Shown here: positions 51,630-59,801 of the stretch, piece after piece
Position numbering within the stretch: the first letter of the stretch is position 1
How the letters are laid out: every line of letters begins with the position of its first letter
Source of the DNA: Rhizobium sp. WYCCWR10014
Lineage (GTDB): Bacteria > Pseudomonadota > Alphaproteobacteria > Rhizobiales > Rhizobiaceae
DNA length: 64,000 nucleotides
NCBI RefSeq assembly: GCF_001657485.1
Contig: NZ_LXFU01000053.1
Span: 1-64,000 of the forward strand
Reading direction: 5' to 3'
Program-made: the position numbers and the translations under genes
The notes under the pieces: model-generated
What the model saw: the letters and a program-made list of their open reading frames with translations, nothing else
What the model was told of the DNA's origin: nothing
Database searches by the model: none

Positions 51630-51718
51630 CAATCGCACCAAGTCTTACGCTTCTCGCATTCCGGTGTCATCAGCGTTCGGTCAAATCCAGGCCACGCAAC
51701 GGCAGATGGAGCCACGAC

Positions 51719-52453
51719 ATGCAAGCGGTATCAAACATCCATTCACTCGAACGGCCACTGTCGCATGGAATGATCGACTTCGCCCCGCTGTTCATGCGCC
51801 AGACCGTCGAGACTGCCCAGTCGGGAACCACGATCTTCTTTGAGGGCGACGCCGCCCGGCACGTGTTTCGCATCGTGCGCGGGAACGTCCGCATATGCCG
51901 GTTCCTTCCCGACGGCCGCCGCCTCATCATCGGTTTTCTTGGTGCAGGCGACCTGGTCGGACTATCATTTCGCAACCGCTACATGTTTGCAGGCGAAGCC
52001 ATCGATGAGGTGGCCTTCACCCGGATGAACAAGCGGACGCTGGAAGAGGAACTGCAACTCGTGCCCGATTTCCGGCTTCAGCTCCTGTCGCAACTTCGCG
52101 ACGAAATCTCCGCAGCGCAGGACCACATGCTCCTGCTGTCGCACAAGAACGCCGAGCAACGCGTCTGCACCTTCCTGCTGCATCGGCTGGAACGGAGCGA
52201 GGGACGGGACGGCCGGACGATCAGTCTGCCGATGGTCCGCGCCGATATCGCCGACCATCTCGGCCTGACGATCGAGACCGTGTCGAGGACGCTTACCAAG
52301 CTGGTCGCCAAAGGCATACTATTGCCTGCGGACAAGCATCAGTTCAAAGTTGCGAGCCGGTTGGCACTGGCCCGCACCGCCGACGAAGACCCGGACGACC
52401 TGTTCGAGGACGTAGACGCAGGAGCACGCTGTGGTGGAACACGCTACCAGTGA
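51719..52453 (+). CDS. fixK: FixK-type Crp/Fnr regulator
   Basis: 244 residues from the ATG at 51719, with GGAG upstream. A cyclic-nucleotide-binding-like beta roll covers about 35-125. The DNA-binding helix-turn-helix covers 172-195, with E186, S189 and R190 in ETVSR, the residues that read TTGA half-sites in FNR/FixK. It lacks the N-terminal cysteine cluster of Fnr, so it does not sense oxygen itself. A K-box lies upstream and fixL overlaps its 3' end by 23 bp. Nine perfect TTGA-N6-TCAA sites in the surrounding 25 kb are its likely targets. Confidence 0.85.
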   Translation: MQAVSNIHSLERPLSHGMIDFAPLFMRQTVETAQSGTTIFFEGDAARHVFRIVRGNVRICRFLPDGRRLIIGFLGAGDLVGLSFRNRYMFAGEAIDEVAFTRMNKRTLEEELQLVPDFRLQLLSQLRDEISAAQDHMLLLSHKNAEQRVCTFLLHRLERSEGRDGRTISLPMVRADIADHLGLTIETVSRTLTKLVAKGILLPADKHQFKVASRLALARTADEDPDDLFEDVDAGARCGGTRYQ

Positions 52454-54350
52454 GACAGACCTGGACCGGATCGTGCGCATGTTCGACGGCTCCAATCTGA
52501 TCGTCCACGGCTTCGATGGCGTCATCCAGCGCTGGACCTCGGGCTGCGAGCAGCTCTACGGGTGGTCCGCGTCGGAGGCCGTGGGAAAGGTGGTTCACGA
52601 TCTTCTGGACACGCAATTCCCGGCGGACGTGGAGGAGCTTCGGACCGAAGTGCGTAACAACGGGTCCTGGACCGGACAGGTGGGGCACCGGCGAAAGGAC
52701 GGTGCCAGACTCACGATCGTGACGCGGTGGACCGTTCTCGAACTTGGGGATCCGGACACGCTCATCGTCCAGTCCAACAACGACGTGACCCTCAAGCAGC
52801 AGGTCGAGGACGAGCTGCGGGAGCGGCAGGCACACCTCCAGTCCATCCTGGCCACGGTCCCCGACGCAATGATCGTGATAGACGACAAGGGTTGCATCGC
52901 CTCGTTCAGCACCGCGGCGGAAAAGCTGTTTGGATACTCCGCGCACGAGGCCATCGGGCAGAACGTCTCGATGCTGATGCCGTCTCCGGACAGGGAGGCG
53001 CACGACGGATATCTGGATTCATACATTCAGACCGGACGCCGCCGGATCATCGGCTACGGGCGCGTGGTTGTCGGCCTCAGGAAGAACGGGACCACCTTTC
53101 CGATGGAGCTCTCGGTCGGCGAGGCGGTTGCCAGCGGCAAGCGGACGTTCACGGGCTTCGTCAGGGATCTGACGAGCCGCCACCGCATCGAAGCCGAGCT
53201 GCGGCAGTCACAAAAAATGGAGGCGGTCGGACAGTTGACCGGAGGGCTCGCGCACGATTTCAACAATCTGCTCGCCGTCATCAGCGGCAATCTCGAAATG
53301 CTGGAGGCCCGTCTTGCCGAACCGGGGCACTTGTCCCTGTTGCGGGAGGCGCAGTCCGCGGCCGACGACGGCGCCAGACTGACCTCGCAGCTTCTGGCAT
53401 TCGGAAGGCGGCAGGCCCTCGCACCAAAAGAGCTGGACGTCGGCGCCCTGCTTGGAGAGTTTTCAGACCTCGTCCAGCGAACGCTCGGCGATTCCGTCGA
53501 GCTCCGGACGATCATTCCTGGACGGCGGCTGAGCGCAATGGCAGACAAGGCGCAGCTTCAAAGCGCGCTTCTCAACCTTTCGATCAACGCCAGGGACGCG
53601 ATGCCTGCCGGGGGCCGTCTGACGATCGAGATATCCGGCGTCGAGATCGACGCCGACTACGTCGGGATGTACCCGGCGATCCGCCCCGGCAGATACGTCC
53701 TCATTTCGGTCACCGATACGGGCACCGGAATGACATCCGAGGTGATGGAGAGAGCTTTCGAACCGTTCTTCACCACGAAACCGACGGGCTCGGGAACGGG
53801 GCTTGGGCTTAGCATGGTCTACGGTTTCGCAAAGCAATCCGCAGGGCACCTGCAGCTCTACAGCGAACCTGGCGAGGGGACGACTGTGCGCCTCTTCCTT
53901 CCTCGCGCCGATGGTGGAAGGGATTCCCATCCGGACGAGCAGCAGGTCAAGGACGCCCCCTCTCCTGGCACCGAAACCATCCTGGTGGTCGAAGACGACG
54001 CGAGAGTTCGCCGAGTGACGATCAGCCGTCTGCAGACGCTTGGCTACTCGGTGATCGAAGCCACGAACGGGATCGACGCGTTGAAGGAGCTGGAGGCGCG
54101 GCACGACGTTGCATTGCTGTTTTCAGACGTCGCCATGCCCGGCATGAACGGCGACGAACTGGCCCGCAAGGTTCGCGAGCGCTGGCCGAGGGTAAAAATC
54201 CTTCTCACGTCCGGCTTTTCGGAACCCCATGCTGCGGAGAAGGAGATCGAAGCAGGCGCCGGCTGGCTAAAGAAGCCGTACACGGCGTCGGAGATGTCGA
54301 CCCGCCTCAGGCTGTTGCTTGACGCGAGGCATGATGGCCATTCTGCTTGA
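52431..54350 (+). CDS. fixL: Hybrid FixL oxygen-sensing histidine kinase
   Basis: 639 residues, GTG start with AGGAG before it. Two PAS domains lie at about 8-120 and 130-255; the second is the heme PAS, with proximal histidine H191 in HDGY and R211 in the IIGYGR segment (equivalents of B. japonicum FixL H200 and R220; the H214 position is Arg). The HisKA phospho-acceptor is H275 (GGLAHDFNN), the ATPase N-box has N386, and a C-terminal receiver has D566. Oxygen on the heme would silence the kinase. It should signal through its receiver to FxkR and fixK. Confidence 0.85.
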   Translation: MVEHATSETDLDRIVRMFDGSNLIVHGFDGVIQRWTSGCEQLYGWSASEAVGKVVHDLLDTQFPADVEELRTEVRNNGSWTGQVGHRRKDGARLTIVTRWTVLELGDPDTLIVQSNNDVTLKQQVEDELRERQAHLQSILATVPDAMIVIDDKGCIASFSTAAEKLFGYSAHEAIGQNVSMLMPSPDREAHDGYLDSYIQTGRRRIIGYGRVVVGLRKNGTTFPMELSVGEAVASGKRTFTGFVRDLTSRHRIEAELRQSQKMEAVGQLTGGLAHDFNNLLAVISGNLEMLEARLAEPGHLSLLREAQSAADDGARLTSQLLAFGRRQALAPKELDVGALLGEFSDLVQRTLGDSVELRTIIPGRRLSAMADKAQLQSALLNLSINARDAMPAGGRLTIEISGVEIDADYVGMYPAIRPGRYVLISVTDTGTGMTSEVMERAFEPFFTTKPTGSGTGLGLSMVYGFAKQSAGHLQLYSEPGEGTTVRLFLPRADGGRDSHPDEQQVKDAPSPGTETILVVEDDARVRRVTISRLQTLGYSVIEATNGIDALKELEARHDVALLFSDVAMPGMNGDELARKVRERWPRVKILLTSGFSEPHAAEKEIEAGAGWLKKPYTASEMSTRLRLLLDARHDGHSA

Positions 54351-54613
54351 CGGCGGGATTCCAATTCGGCGAAACGGGTCTCATTCGCGCTGTCGCTGTT
54401 GGTATACGCAACGTCGACCACGGTATCCGTCCTGGCGACAGATCCAGCTAACATCCCCGATCGGCCTTTCTGGACAACAAGCTTTTCCTGACGCTCGCGA
54501 CGGAGGCTCAGCATCGGCAAGTGCAGAATTTCGTTTCGAAGACGAGAGTGACGCGGCAGTCGGGTAAAGCCGAATAGACCGTCTGATCTTCAATCACGGG
54601 ATTGGTAGCGTAT

Positions 54614-54641
54614 GCGAGGGCGCTCGCAACGGCGCCCTCGC
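54614..54641. terminator. Long hairpin between fixL and the second BON gene
   Basis: GCGAGGGCGC (54614-54623) pairs with GCGCCCTCGC (54632-54641), a 10-bp stem with an 8-base loop, between two convergent genes (fixL ends 54350, BON gene ends 54690). No T-tract on either side. The rest of 54351-54689 holds nothing recognised. Confidence 0.4.
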
Positions 54642-54689
54642 CGCTGAGCGGGCGGAGCGGCTAACGTCCAGCCGCTCCCAATAATTCGA

Positions 54690-55337
54690 TCACCCGACCG
54701 TCAGCCGGTCGTCGAGAGTGCTGATCCCCGGAGCAGACCATGCAGCGCGCTCCGCTGCCTGCCGTTCTGACCAGGTCTTCACCTTGCCGGAGAGTGTGAC
54801 CTTCCTGCCTTGGACGTCGATTCTGATTGCACCGGCCTCCAGAGCGGCGTCGCGCTGGAAAGCATCCTCGATGCGTTTCTTGACGTCCACCGCCGTAATA
54901 TGCGGCTTCAGCTCCACTAGGTTGGACACCCCTACCACGCCAGCGAGATCGCGCACGGCGTCGTAGGCTGCGTTCTTTTGATATTGCCACTCGACCTCGC
55001 CCCGCAGGGTGATCCACCCCTTGAGAACCCGCACCTGGACCGAATCCTTTGGCACGGAGACGTTCCAGTCGAGCATCTTGACAGCCCGACGGGCGATGTC
55101 GTCGTCGTCCGTTTCCTTCGGGCCGAAAATCTGGACCTCGATGTCGGCGGCTATTCCGCGCACGCCCTTGACGCGACTGGCCACCCGCTCGGCGGCTTCC
55201 TTCTCCGCGTAGGTACGCACGTGACCGGTCAGGGTTACAATCCCGCTGTGAACCGCGACGCCGATGCCAGCCGCGTCGATGCTGGGCTCGAATTCCATTT
55301 CGTCGAGAATACTCTGTCTGAGATGAATGTCGTTCAT
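54690..55337 (-). CDS. Triple BON domain protein, copy 2
   Basis: 215 residues from the ATG at 55337 after GAAGGAGG; no signal peptide. Three BON repeats (IVTLTGHV, WITLRGEV, KVTLSGKV). It matches the 49006 gene in length and overall pattern, including the shared ILDE-x-x-FEPSIDAA opening, so the two are paralogues. A perfect anaerobox lies 65 bp upstream, as for its paralogue in near-consensus form. Confidence 0.85.
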   Translation of the reverse strand: MNDIHLRQSILDEMEFEPSIDAAGIGVAVHSGIVTLTGHVRTYAEKEAAERVASRVKGVRGIAADIEVQIFGPKETDDDDIARRAVKMLDWNVSVPKDSVQVRVLKGWITLRGEVEWQYQKNAAYDAVRDLAGVVGVSNLVELKPHITAVDVKKRIEDAFQRDAALEAGAIRIDVQGRKVTLSGKVKTWSERQAAERAAWSAPGISTLDDRLTVG

Positions 55338-55395
55338 GACAACCTCCTTCAGGTTTGCGACGTGCCGATGGTGCCAGCGCCGCAGAATTTCGTCG

Positions 55396-55409
55396 TTGAT
55401 CTTCATCAA
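55396..55409. promoter_or_regulatory. FixK/FNR anaerobox (perfect)
   Basis: TTGA-TCTTCA-TCAA, centre 65 bp before the BON gene on the minus strand. Confidence 0.7.
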
Positions 55410-55461
55410 CCACGAGAGCGACCTTGCGATCTCATCGGACCGAACACCGTCTGCGAGGTCG

Positions 55462-56817
55462 CTACTGGGTCTGGACGTCGGCGGCCACGAACAGGCGGTG
55501 GCCGTTCCTCACGACCGTGACGAGCGCGCGGGCATGCTCCTTCAAGAGTATTGCGAGCAGTTGCCCGACGTCGGTCACCGGCTGCTGGTCGACAGCGACG
55601 ATAACGTCGTCTGGCTGCAGGCCGGCCTGTGCCGCGACCGAACCCTCGGCGACGACGACGACGCGCGCGCCGAGACCGTCGGGGGAGTTCGCCATCTCGA
55701 CGTCGGCGAGAGGGCCACGGGAGATATGGATGGTACGAGGAGCGGCCGGTTCGGCAACCGGTGCGGCGGATACCTCAGGAAAGGCCTCTATCCTTCGGCT
55801 GGCGCGATCAATCTGGAAGGACGGCTTGGACTCCAATGGTAGCGATCCCACAAGCCTGCGTACGTCGGACGCGCCGCGCACCGTCCTTCCGTCGACCATT
55901 CGGACGACGTCGCCCGGCTGAATTCCTACATTGGCCGCCGGCGAACCGGGCCGGACTTCGCTGACGAGCGCCCCCGGCCCTTCATCGACGCCGAACGCTT
56001 TTGCAAGACCGGGCGTCAGGTCCTGCGTGACCAGTCCCACCTCGCCGCGTACCAGCTTGCCGGTCAGGATGAGCTGCCGCATCACGATACCGACAGTCTC
56101 GGCGGGCACAGCAAAACCAATGCCGATGCTTCCGCCGGCCGGCCCGATGATCGCGCTGTTGATCCCGACGACGACACCGTTCTCGCTTACAAGCGCGCCG
56201 CCCGAGTTGCCGGGATTGGTCGACGCGTCCGTCTGAATGAATCCTTCGTACCCCTCCGATCCCACGGCGCGGCGTCCCAGCGCGCTGACGATGCCCATCG
56301 TGGCGGTCTGGCCCAGCCCGAAGGGATTCCCGATCGCGACCACGACGTCGCCGACATGGAGCGAGGACGCGCTTCCAAAATCGGCCTGAACAAGATGATC
56401 GGGTGGAATTTGAACGACGGCGACATCCGTTTCGGGATCGGCGCCGACGAGTTTCGCTTTGAAGCGTCGGCCATCGGAGAGCGCCACCTCGATTTTTGAG
56501 GCGCTTGCGATGACATGCTGATTGGTGACGATGTAGCCGTGGACCTCGTCGATGACGACACCCGAGCCGGCCGATTGGAAGCCGTGCTCTGCCGGCGCGG
56601 CGTCGTCAGGTAGTCCGAAGAATTTTCTGTAGAAGGGATCGGCGAGCGTCGCATCCGCGTCGTCGAGTTCCTTGCCCTGCACCGAGATGCTGACGACGCT
56701 CGGCACGACACGCTGGAGCATCGGCGCGAGCGACAGGCTGTCTGCAACGGCTGGAGCCGACAACAGGCTCTCACCTGCGATGAAGAGCGCCCCCAGGGCT
56801 AGCAACGAACGCGACAT
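55462..56817 (-). CDS. HtrA/DegP-like periplasmic serine protease
   Basis: 451 residues from the ATG at 56817 following GAGGAGATC. A signal peptide of about 25 residues ends near PAVAD. The trypsin-like domain has H101 (TNQHVI), D131 (DVAVVQI) and S205 (NPGNSGGAL). Two PDZ domains follow (about 255-345 and 365-450). It degrades or refolds damaged envelope proteins. A perfect anaerobox is 89 bp upstream, linking it to the FixK set. Confidence 0.9.
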   Translation of the reverse strand: MSRSLLALGALFIAGESLLSAPAVADSLSLAPMLQRVVPSVVSISVQGKELDDADATLADPFYRKFFGLPDDAAPAEHGFQSAGSGVVIDEVHGYIVTNQHVIASASKIEVALSDGRRFKAKLVGADPETDVAVVQIPPDHLVQADFGSASSLHVGDVVVAIGNPFGLGQTATMGIVSALGRRAVGSEGYEGFIQTDASTNPGNSGGALVSENGVVVGINSAIIGPAGGSIGIGFAVPAETVGIVMRQLILTGKLVRGEVGLVTQDLTPGLAKAFGVDEGPGALVSEVRPGSPAANVGIQPGDVVRMVDGRTVRGASDVRRLVGSLPLESKPSFQIDRASRRIEAFPEVSAAPVAEPAAPRTIHISRGPLADVEMANSPDGLGARVVVVAEGSVAAQAGLQPDDVIVAVDQQPVTDVGQLLAILLKEHARALVTVVRNGHRLFVAADVQTQ

Positions 56818-56899
56818 CTCTGATCTCCTCGCGGAAGCGCCGCCGGTTGTCGACGGACGTCTTGACGAAGAAGCTTCCGTTTTGCCCGATCGATCCGCA

Positions 56900-56913
56900 T
56901 TGATCCTCGTCAA
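56900..56913. promoter_or_regulatory. FixK/FNR anaerobox (perfect)
   Basis: TTGA-TCCTCG-TCAA, centre 89 bp before the HtrA-like gene. It lies just past the alcohol dehydrogenase stop, so it should serve HtrA alone. Confidence 0.7.
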
Positions 56914-56925
56914 CGAGGATGGCGG

Positions 56926-57909
56926 CTATGGCACGATGATGGCTGCGCCGTTGATGCGGCCTGCCCGCAGGTCGTCGAGAGCCTCGTTTGCATGTTCAAG
57001 CGCGTAGACGATGGTGACGCATCTGACCTCGGCCGCCTTCGCGATCGAGAAGAATTCCGCCCCGTCGCTCCGCGTCAGGTTCGCCACCGAGACGACCCGC
57101 CGCTCTCCCCAGAGCAGACGGTAGGGCATGCTCGGGATGTCTGACATGTGGATGCCGCCGCAGACCACCGTTCCGCCCTTCCGCACTACGTCGAGCGCCA
57201 TCGGCACGAGCTCGCCGGCCGGCGCGAAGATGATGGCGGCGTCGAGCGGCACCGGCGGCGGTTCACCGGAGAACCCGGCCCAGACGGCGCCAAGATCAAG
57301 CGCGAACTTCCGCCCAGCCTCGTCTCCTGGACGCACGAACGCATAGACGCTCTGGCCCCGATGCTTGCACACCTGCACGAGGATGTGGGCGGCCGCGCCG
57401 AACCCATAGATGCCGATCGTCCTCCCCTCGCCCGCCATCTTCAAGGATCGCCACCCGATGAGGCCAGCGCAGAGAAGAGGCGCGGTCGCCACCGGGTCCG
57501 TATCGTCAGGCAGTTCGAACGCGTAGCCCGCCTCGACGACCGCGTGCGTCGCGAAGCCGCCGTCGATCGTGTAGCCGGTGAAGCCGGGAGCGTCGCAAAG
57601 ATTCTCGCGACCCTCTCGGCAATATGCGCAGTGGCCGCAGGTGTGGCCCAGCCAGGGTACCCCGACTTTTCGACCGATAAGACGACGAGGAACGCCCTCG
57701 CCCGCTGCGATCACGGTTCCCACAATCTCATGCCCCGGAACGAGGGGAAGCTTTGGCTGGGGAAGGTCTCCGTCGCAGACGTGAAGGTCCGTCCGGCAGA
57801 CGCCGCAGGCCTCCACCTTGACGACGACGTGGCCGGGCGACGCTGGCGGGTCCGGCCGCTCCACGAGACGGAGCGGCCGCCCCACCTGTTCGAGTACCAT
57901 CGCCCTCAC
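56926..57909 (-). CDS. Zinc-dependent alcohol dehydrogenase
   Basis: 327 residues. A GTG start at 57909 is preferred: GGAGG lies 5 bases before it and it leaves room for a promoter after the anaerobox. An ATG at 57927 is possible. The catalytic zinc site is in GVCRTDLH and GHE; the structural zinc cysteines are in HTCGHCAYCREGRENLC. The Rossmann segment is IGIYGFGAAAH. It would interconvert alcohols and aldehydes with NAD(P) in microaerobic metabolism. A perfect anaerobox is centred 66 bp upstream. Confidence 0.88.
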   Translation of the reverse strand: MRAMVLEQVGRPLRLVERPDPPASPGHVVVKVEACGVCRTDLHVCDGDLPQPKLPLVPGHEIVGTVIAAGEGVPRRLIGRKVGVPWLGHTCGHCAYCREGRENLCDAPGFTGYTIDGGFATHAVVEAGYAFELPDDTDPVATAPLLCAGLIGWRSLKMAGEGRTIGIYGFGAAAHILVQVCKHRGQSVYAFVRPGDEAGRKFALDLGAVWAGFSGEPPPVPLDAAIIFAPAGELVPMALDVVRKGGTVVCGGIHMSDIPSMPYRLLWGERRVVSVANLTRSDGAEFFSIAKAAEVRCVTIVYALEHANEALDDLRAGRINGAAIIVP

Positions 57910-57968
57910 GCTTCCCTCCACCGGCATGTGCCACGCTCTAATCGTATCACCACCTTCCCGATCTTGGC

Positions 57969-57982
57969 TTGATCCCGGTCAA
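57969..57982. promoter_or_regulatory. FixK/FNR anaerobox (perfect), alcohol dehydrogenase side
   Basis: TTGA-TCCCGG-TCAA, 66 bp before the alcohol dehydrogenase start on the minus strand. A second perfect box starts 23 bp further on for the opposite strand. Confidence 0.75.
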
Positions 57983-57991
57983 ACATCCGGA

Positions 57992-58005
57992 TTGATGCTC
58001 GTCAA
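57992..58005. promoter_or_regulatory. FixK/FNR anaerobox (perfect), 58074-operon side
   Basis: TTGA-TGCTCG-TCAA, 75 bp before the gene at 58074 on the plus strand. Confidence 0.75.
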
Positions 58006-58073
58006 AGACGGAACGCGTTGGAGCAGATAGGCTTCTGGACACAGCGCCACGACCTCATCCAAAGGAGACGGAC

Positions 58074-58373
58074 ATGCGCGAACAAGAAAAGACCCGCAAG
58101 GCAGCAACCGACATAGCCACGACCGTTCCTCCAGTCGAGCGAACGTCCGCAGACCTTGTTCTCGAACGTCGGGACGAGGATCGCTGGGAGGTGACGGCGG
58201 CCACGCCGCGGGGCCAGGCGTGGGCGAGAGACCATTTCTGCTGCGCGCTCCGGCAATCCTTCGCTGGCACCATGTGTCTCGACATCATGAGCGCCGATCG
58301 GCTTCTCAAGGAAGCGCATGGCGATGGACTGACCACCGAGTTCGTCAGCCTGTCTGGAAAGGACATATACTGA
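58074..58373 (+). CDS. Hypothetical protein co-transcribed with a universal stress gene
   Basis: 99 residues with AAAGGAGA before the ATG. It shows no membrane segment. The segment DHFCCALRQSFAGTMCLDIMSADRLLKEA contains three cysteines. I do not recognise a family. It ends 1 bp before the universal stress gene and shares the 57992 anaerobox. Confidence 0.65.
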   Translation: MREQEKTRKAATDIATTVPPVERTSADLVLERRDEDRWEVTAATPRGQAWARDHFCCALRQSFAGTMCLDIMSADRLLKEAHGDGLTTEFVSLSGKDIY

Positions 58374-58374
58374 C

Positions 58375-58785
58375 ATGTTCGCCACAGTCGTCTGCGCCAT
58401 CGGCCGAGGATCCCGGCAACGCATGCTCCAGCTGGTCGAAACGGCCCGCGCGCAGCTCGCGCCCAACGGAAGCCTCCACCTCGTTCACGCGCTGGAGGGT
58501 CTGCCCTCGTCGGCTACGCCGGACGTTTGGCCGGTCGAGGTGATGGCCGCCGCCGAGGCCAGACTTTCGGAAGCGTTGCGGTCGACCGGCACTCCTGCTT
58601 CGATACACGTCCGCGCGGGAAACCCGCCTCAGGTCATCGTCGCCATCGCGAAGGAGATCGCCGCCGATCTCGTCTTGATCGCCTCTCACCGGGACGACGT
58701 GCTCGACCGGGTCTTCGGCTCAGTCGTGGACCATGTCGTGCAGCGCGCACCATGCTCCGTGCTCGTCTTGCGAACGACCCGGTGA
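58375..58785 (+). CDS. Universal stress protein (single domain)
   Basis: 136 residues. An alpha/beta UspA fold with LVLIASHRDDVLDRVFGSVVDHVVQRAPCSVLVLR near the C-terminus; the G-x2-G nucleotide loop is imperfect. The ATG lies 1 bp after the previous stop. It is probably expressed in low oxygen from the shared FixK site. Confidence 0.8.
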   Translation: MFATVVCAIGRGSRQRMLQLVETARAQLAPNGSLHLVHALEGLPSSATPDVWPVEVMAAAEARLSEALRSTGTPASIHVRAGNPPQVIVAIAKEIAADLVLIASHRDDVLDRVFGSVVDHVVQRAPCSVLVLRTTR

Positions 58786-58795
58786 GCCGCGCGCT

Positions 58796-59167
58796 TCAAA
58801 CAACCGTCTTCGCTTCAGCCTCCCGGACCTGACCGGCGGCGGCGTCTCGATACAGTTCGGCGGCGTGCGACAACGTTCGTGACCCGGCCTCGCACAGCCG
58901 CGCCACCTCCCTGGGATACTCCTCCAGCTCGCTCTCAACGTAGTCCGAAAGGACCTCGACCGCATCACTGTTGTCGATACTACAGACAAGTCGAGCCAGG
59001 AAATCGAAGTATCGGAGCCCCCGTCGCGCGGCGGACGCCGTCAAATCCGTGGTGACCCTCACCGACGCGGCGCAGATCTCGTCTTGAAACAGGAACCCCG
59101 TGCGAACAATTGGCGCGAGGTTGGCATTGAGCGTGGCGCTGCGATGCAGGCTGGGGGGATATGGCAT
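58796..59167 (-). CDS. Hypothetical phasin-like helical protein
   Basis: 123 residues from the ATG at 59167 with AAAGGAG before it. It is predicted to be nearly all helix, with alternating hydrophobic positions (LRYFDFLARLVCSIDN...VLSDYVESELEEYPREVARL), reminiscent of phasins or small regulatory helices. No named family is certain. It follows the FMN-binding gene by 46 bp on the same strand and probably shares its promoter. Confidence 0.6.
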   Translation of the reverse strand: MPYPPSLHRSATLNANLAPIVRTGFLFQDEICAASVRVTTDLTASAARRGLRYFDFLARLVCSIDNSDAVEVLSDYVESELEEYPREVARLCEAGSRTLSHAAELYRDAAAGQVREAEAKTVV

Positions 59168-59213
59168 GTGGTGCTCCTTTTGTGGGATGTGGTCTCGACT
59201 CGAGCTTCGGCGT

Positions 59214-59672
59214 TCACTCCGTGCTGACTGCGCTCCGTCCCGACACGGCCGTGACGGCAATGCCGTAGAAGACGTGAGGAGAACCATCGAGCATTGGGAC
59301 CTCGTGGGGCTTCATGGAGCCGATCTCCCACCAGTCCGAATACTTTTGGAGAAGCGACCACGCATGGAGCCTTTCGCTTCGTCGCGCGTCGCTGTCCGGA
59401 AACTCCTCGAACCGACCGTCGACGACGACGCTTTTCCAACCGCCGGCGGCAGGACGCTGCTCGACGTGAAGGCAGACCTTGTCGTTCCCCCGCATCCAGT
59501 CGAGCTTCTTGCCAGGCATGGTGAAGCTATAGGCGACGCCGCTGGAGAAGGCGAAGTAGATTGCCGCCACGTAGGGCTGGCCATCCTTGCAGCATGCGAG
59601 ATGACCGAAGCGCTCGTTCTCAAGGATCCGGTAACACTCACCGGGGTTGATCTCCGTCAGCTTGATCGTCAT
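59214..59672 (-). CDS. Pyridoxamine 5'-phosphate oxidase-like FMN-binding protein
   Basis: 152 residues from the ATG at 59672 with a GGAGA site upstream; the frame is open much further upstream but that part overlaps the divergent stress gene. It has the split-barrel pattern of the NimA/PNPOx-like group: RFGHLACCKDGQPYVAAIYFAF near 22-43, and KVCLHVEQR. It likely binds FMN and reduces a small substrate, perhaps a nitro or electrophilic compound. A near-consensus anaerobox lies 66 bp before it. Confidence 0.75.
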   Translation of the reverse strand: MTIKLTEINPGECYRILENERFGHLACCKDGQPYVAAIYFAFSSGVAYSFTMPGKKLDWMRGNDKVCLHVEQRPAAGGWKSVVVDGRFEEFPDSDARRSERLHAWSLLQKYSDWWEIGSMKPHEVPMLDGSPHVFYGIAVTAVSGRSAVSTE

Positions 59673-59731
59673 GGCCGTGTTCTCCAGCTTTAGTGAAGGC
59701 ACGATCATAAGAGCATCGTTGCGCCGAGGCT

Positions 59732-59745
59732 TTGACAAAGCGCAA
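59732..59745. promoter_or_regulatory. Near-consensus FixK/FNR box in a divergent promoter
   Basis: TTGA-CAAAGC-GCAA, one mismatch, about 65 bp from both divergent starts (59672 minus and 59802 plus), so one site could serve both. Confidence 0.5.
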
Positions 59746-59801
59746 TGCAAACTCTCTCTGCGGGATGCATCATGACGGCTGTTTAACCTCAGGAGGCCAG
59801 C

